Source: Planctomycetales bacterium (lineage in GTDB: Bacteria > Planctomycetota > SZUA-567). Taken from it: a stretch of 34,177 nucleotides of DNA. Below, in pieces: positions 32,462-34,177 of this stretch. The notes under the pieces were generated by a model that saw only the letters and a list, made by a program, of their open reading frames with translations, was not told the DNA's origin and ran no database searches. Both the position numbers and the translations under genes were made by a program. The DNA is taken from positions 1 to 34,177 of the forward strand of contig BNUQ01000016.1 of NCBI GenBank assembly GCA_025997475.1, given 5' to 3'. The stretch's first letter is position 1; each line of letters begins with the position of its first letter.

Positions 32462-32499
32462 CAACTTCTAATTTGTCTGATTGGACTGATTAGAAGTTG
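32462..32499. promoter_or_regulatory. Inverted repeat upstream of the DUF4143 gene
   Basis: An 11-bp perfect inverted repeat, CAACTTCTAAT and ATTAGAAGTTG, with a 16-base loop, 33 nt upstream of the ATPase start. It could be an operator or part of a transcript hairpin; no protein family could be matched. Confidence 0.35.
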
Positions 32500-32681
32500 A
32501 ACTTCTGATTTTCTGGAAAAGAATCGCGCCTGCAAGCCCTTCTTCCGGCGCGTCGCGCAAACGCGAAAATCGCCAAAAGACCGGGGCGAGCGCGCCGCGT
32601 GAAAAAATTTGCCGGATTTGAAAATTGAACCTGCGCTCGGCGCGGCAAATTCCCCATTACTGAGGGGGCGGGGTGGACTAT

Positions 32682-32720
32682 CCGCGGCATCGCGACGGCG
32701 ATATCGTCGTGATGCCGCGG
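32682..32720. repeat. Strong GC-rich hairpin after the PTS gene
   Basis: CCGCGGCATC (32682-32691) pairs with GATGCCGCGG (32711-32720). The loop itself folds around CGATATCG. On the minus strand it lies about 70 nt after the PTS stop. It has no T-run, so it may slow or protect an mRNA end rather than act as an intrinsic terminator. Confidence 0.6.
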
Positions 32721-32788
32721 TGTGAGTTTGACAAACTATTCCGACCCGCGCTGAAAGCGCGACCTAAGCCGGAACCGCCGCCGGTAAT

Positions 32789-34177
32789 TTAAGCCGCGAT
32801 TTTCTTTTTCAAGATTCCCAACAAAACCGCGCTAACGACAGTACCGGCGGCGATGGCGAGGAGATACGCGCCGACGTTGTTGATGGCGTTCGGGATTAAC
32901 ATCACGAACACGCCGCCGTGCGGCGCCATTAGTTGCACGCCGGCGACCATCGTCAGCGCGCCGGTGAGCGCCGAGCCGATAATGAACGCCGGAATCACGC
33001 GCAGCGGGTCGCGGGCGGCGAACGGAATCGCGCCTTCGCTAATGAACGCCAACCCCAACACCGCCGTCGCCGGTCCGGTTTTGCGCTCGTCTTCGGTGAA
33101 ACGATTTTTGAACAGATACGTCGCCAACGCCGCCGCTAACGGCGGCGTCATTCCCGCCGCCATCACCGCGGCAATCGGCAGATAAAGGTGTTGCCCCAAC
33201 ATTCCGACCGAAAACGCATACGCCGCCTTGTTGACGGGGCCGCCCATATCAATCGCCATCATTCCGCCGAGTAGCGCGCCGAGAACCAGCGAACTCGCGC
33301 CCTGCATCCCTTGCAAGTAGCGGCTTAAATAGGTGTTCAATTCCGCGACCGGTCCGCCGATGACGAAATAAAGCACCGCGCAAACCGACAGCGTGCCGAG
33401 CAACGGCAGAACCAAGACCGGCATTAACGCTTCGAGATTTTTGGGCAGACGAATCAGTTTTTTGCAGAGTTGCACGCCGTAACCGGCGATAAAACCGGCG
33501 ATAATGCCGCCGAAAAAACCGGTGCCGAGTTGATTGCATAAAATTCCGCCAATCATTCCCGGCGCGAGTCCGGGGCGGTCGGCGATGGAAAACGCGATAT
33601 AGGCGGACAAAACCGGCACCATCAGTGCGAAACCGCCGGAACCGCCGATTTTCATTAAAAATTGCGCGAACTCGCCGTCTGCGTTAATGCCGCCGAACGC
33701 GAACGCCAGCGCGATGCACAATCCGCCCGCGACCACAAACGGCAACATAAACGACACGCCGTTCATTAAATGTTTATACGCGCCGGCTTTTTTGGCGGTC
33801 GGTGCGGTCGCGGTGGTTGCGCCGACCGCCTGCGTCGTCGCGCCGGCGAACGCGCGTTTGATAAAATCCACGCCGGCGGTGATGGCCGGATTTGTGCCGC
33901 TGACGAAAACTTTTTTTCCGCCGAAGCGCCCGCGGTCAACTTCGCGATCGGCGGCGATAATCACCAAATCGGCGGCGGCGATTTCGTCCGCCGTCAGCGG
34001 CGTGCCGGCGCCGACCGACCCCTGCGTTTCGATGCGGATTCTATGCCCCAACGTTGTCGCGGCTTTTTCCAATCCTTCCGCCGCCATAAAAGTATGCGCG
34101 ACGCCGGTCGGACAAGAAGTTATCGCGACAATGGTTTGGCGTTCTTCGCCGCCGCCGGACGCCGGGCGGTCCAAGAT
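32789..34177 (-). CDS. Fructose-specific PTS transporter, EIIBC components (5' partial)
   Basis: This is the membrane permease of a fructose-type phosphotransferase system, which imports and phosphorylates the sugar at once. The visible part begins in the linker before the EIIB domain. [11 protein letters not shown], with the phosphorylated Cys, opens EIIB at about residue 22. An Ala/Thr-rich linker near 115-130 leads to EIIC with about eight to ten membrane helices from [13 protein letters not shown], including [10 protein letters not shown] and the late block F-I-S-E-G-A-I-P-F. The C-terminus is complete. The frame is still open at the window edge (an Ile codon before the TTG at 34174), so an upstream EIIA domain could exist. 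No EI, HPr or fructose-1-phosphate kinase gene is in view. Confidence 0.93.
   Translation of the reverse strand: MLDRPASGGGEERQTIVAITSCPTGVAHTFMAAEGLEKAATTLGHRIRIETQGSVGAGTPLTADEIAAADLVIIAADREVDRGRFGGKKVFVSGTNPAITAGVDFIKRAFAGATTQAVGATTATAPTAKKAGAYKHLMNGVSFMLPFVVAGGLCIALAFAFGGINADGEFAQFLMKIGGSGGFALMVPVLSAYIAFSIADRPGLAPGMIGGILCNQLGTGFFGGIIAGFIAGYGVQLCKKLIRLPKNLEALMPVLVLPLLGTLSVCAVLYFVIGGPVAELNTYLSRYLQGMQGASSLVLGALLGGMMAIDMGGPVNKAAYAFSVGMLGQHLYLPIAAVMAAGMTPPLAAALATYLFKNRFTEDERKTGPATAVLGLAFISEGAIPFAARDPLRVIPAFIIGSALTGALTMVAGVQLMAPHGGVFVMLIPNAINNVGAYLLAIAAGTVVSAVLLGILKKKIAA

Larger units (their letters stand above)
32430..32788. other. Gap with three palindromes and no gene
   Basis: It contains a CAACTTCTAAT/ATTAGAAGTTG inverted repeat (32462-32499), a long GC-rich hairpin (32682-32720) and a GCGC-TGAAA-GCGC hairpin (32748-32760). 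It separates the PTS gene from the ATPase gene. No reading frame with recognisable content is present. Confidence 0.6.

Overview
The window comes from a flagellated, Gram-negative (diderm) bacterium: it carries rod, P-ring and L-ring flagellar genes next to housekeeping genes (rsmG, groES-groEL, mnmG). The core genes look about 55-60% GC by eye, and most intergenic gaps are filled with repeats. The GroEL/GroES, FlgF-FlgG and glycosyltransferase sequences would fit the Planctomycetes-Verrucomicrobia-Lentisphaerae group, but this is an impression that needs a phylogeny. No tRNA, rRNA or CRISPR array was seen.

Layout. 1-2.6 kb: a glycosyltransferase-2/methyltransferase fusion (cut by the window edge) converges on a GT4 glycosyltransferase, with a two-way terminator between them. 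3.2-8.3 kb: five collinear flagellar genes, flgF-flgG-flgA-flgH-flgI. 8.8-12.6 kb: rsmG, a large exported protein of unknown function, a RelB/YafQ toxin-antitoxin pair and a convergent methyltransferase. 13.3-15.4 kb: groES-groEL with a clear terminator. 15.4-24.55 kb: a lower-GC accessory island, all on the minus strand, bounded by two inverted fragments of one IS5-like element. It holds a C5-cytosine methyltransferase, an HNH nuclease, a Z1-type helicase, a PD-(D/E)XK protein, an AIPR protein and a Fic protein. 24.5-25.15 kb: a tiny secreted acidic repeat protein and nested miniature transposons. 25.2-30.7 kb: an MMPL/RND transporter and mnmG. 31.3-34.2 kb: a DUF4143 ATPase and a fructose PTS EIIBC, cut by the window edge.

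The most interesting part is the island. Gene content and order (dcm, HNH, Z1, PD-(D/E)XK, AIPR) describe a multi-gene restriction-modification-like defence system that is decaying. The Z1 gene has lost its middle, including the expected Walker A region. A 117-bp miniature transposon lies in the 3' end of the methyltransferase gene and separates the FGNSV motif X from the rest. The HNH, PD-(D/E)XK, AIPR and Fic genes remain open.

The second notable layer is repetitive DNA. One family has arms made of 7-bp repeats (TTAACAA-like or AGAGTTG-like) in inverted orientation around a shared core with a GCTTCGCGAA-like centre. It sits between most core genes and in several cases supplies the stop codon. 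Three larger GC-rich palindromic elements (about 300-450 bp) have arms of the same style. Two families of miniature inverted-repeat elements flanked by TA occur, one inserted inside the other near 25 kb.
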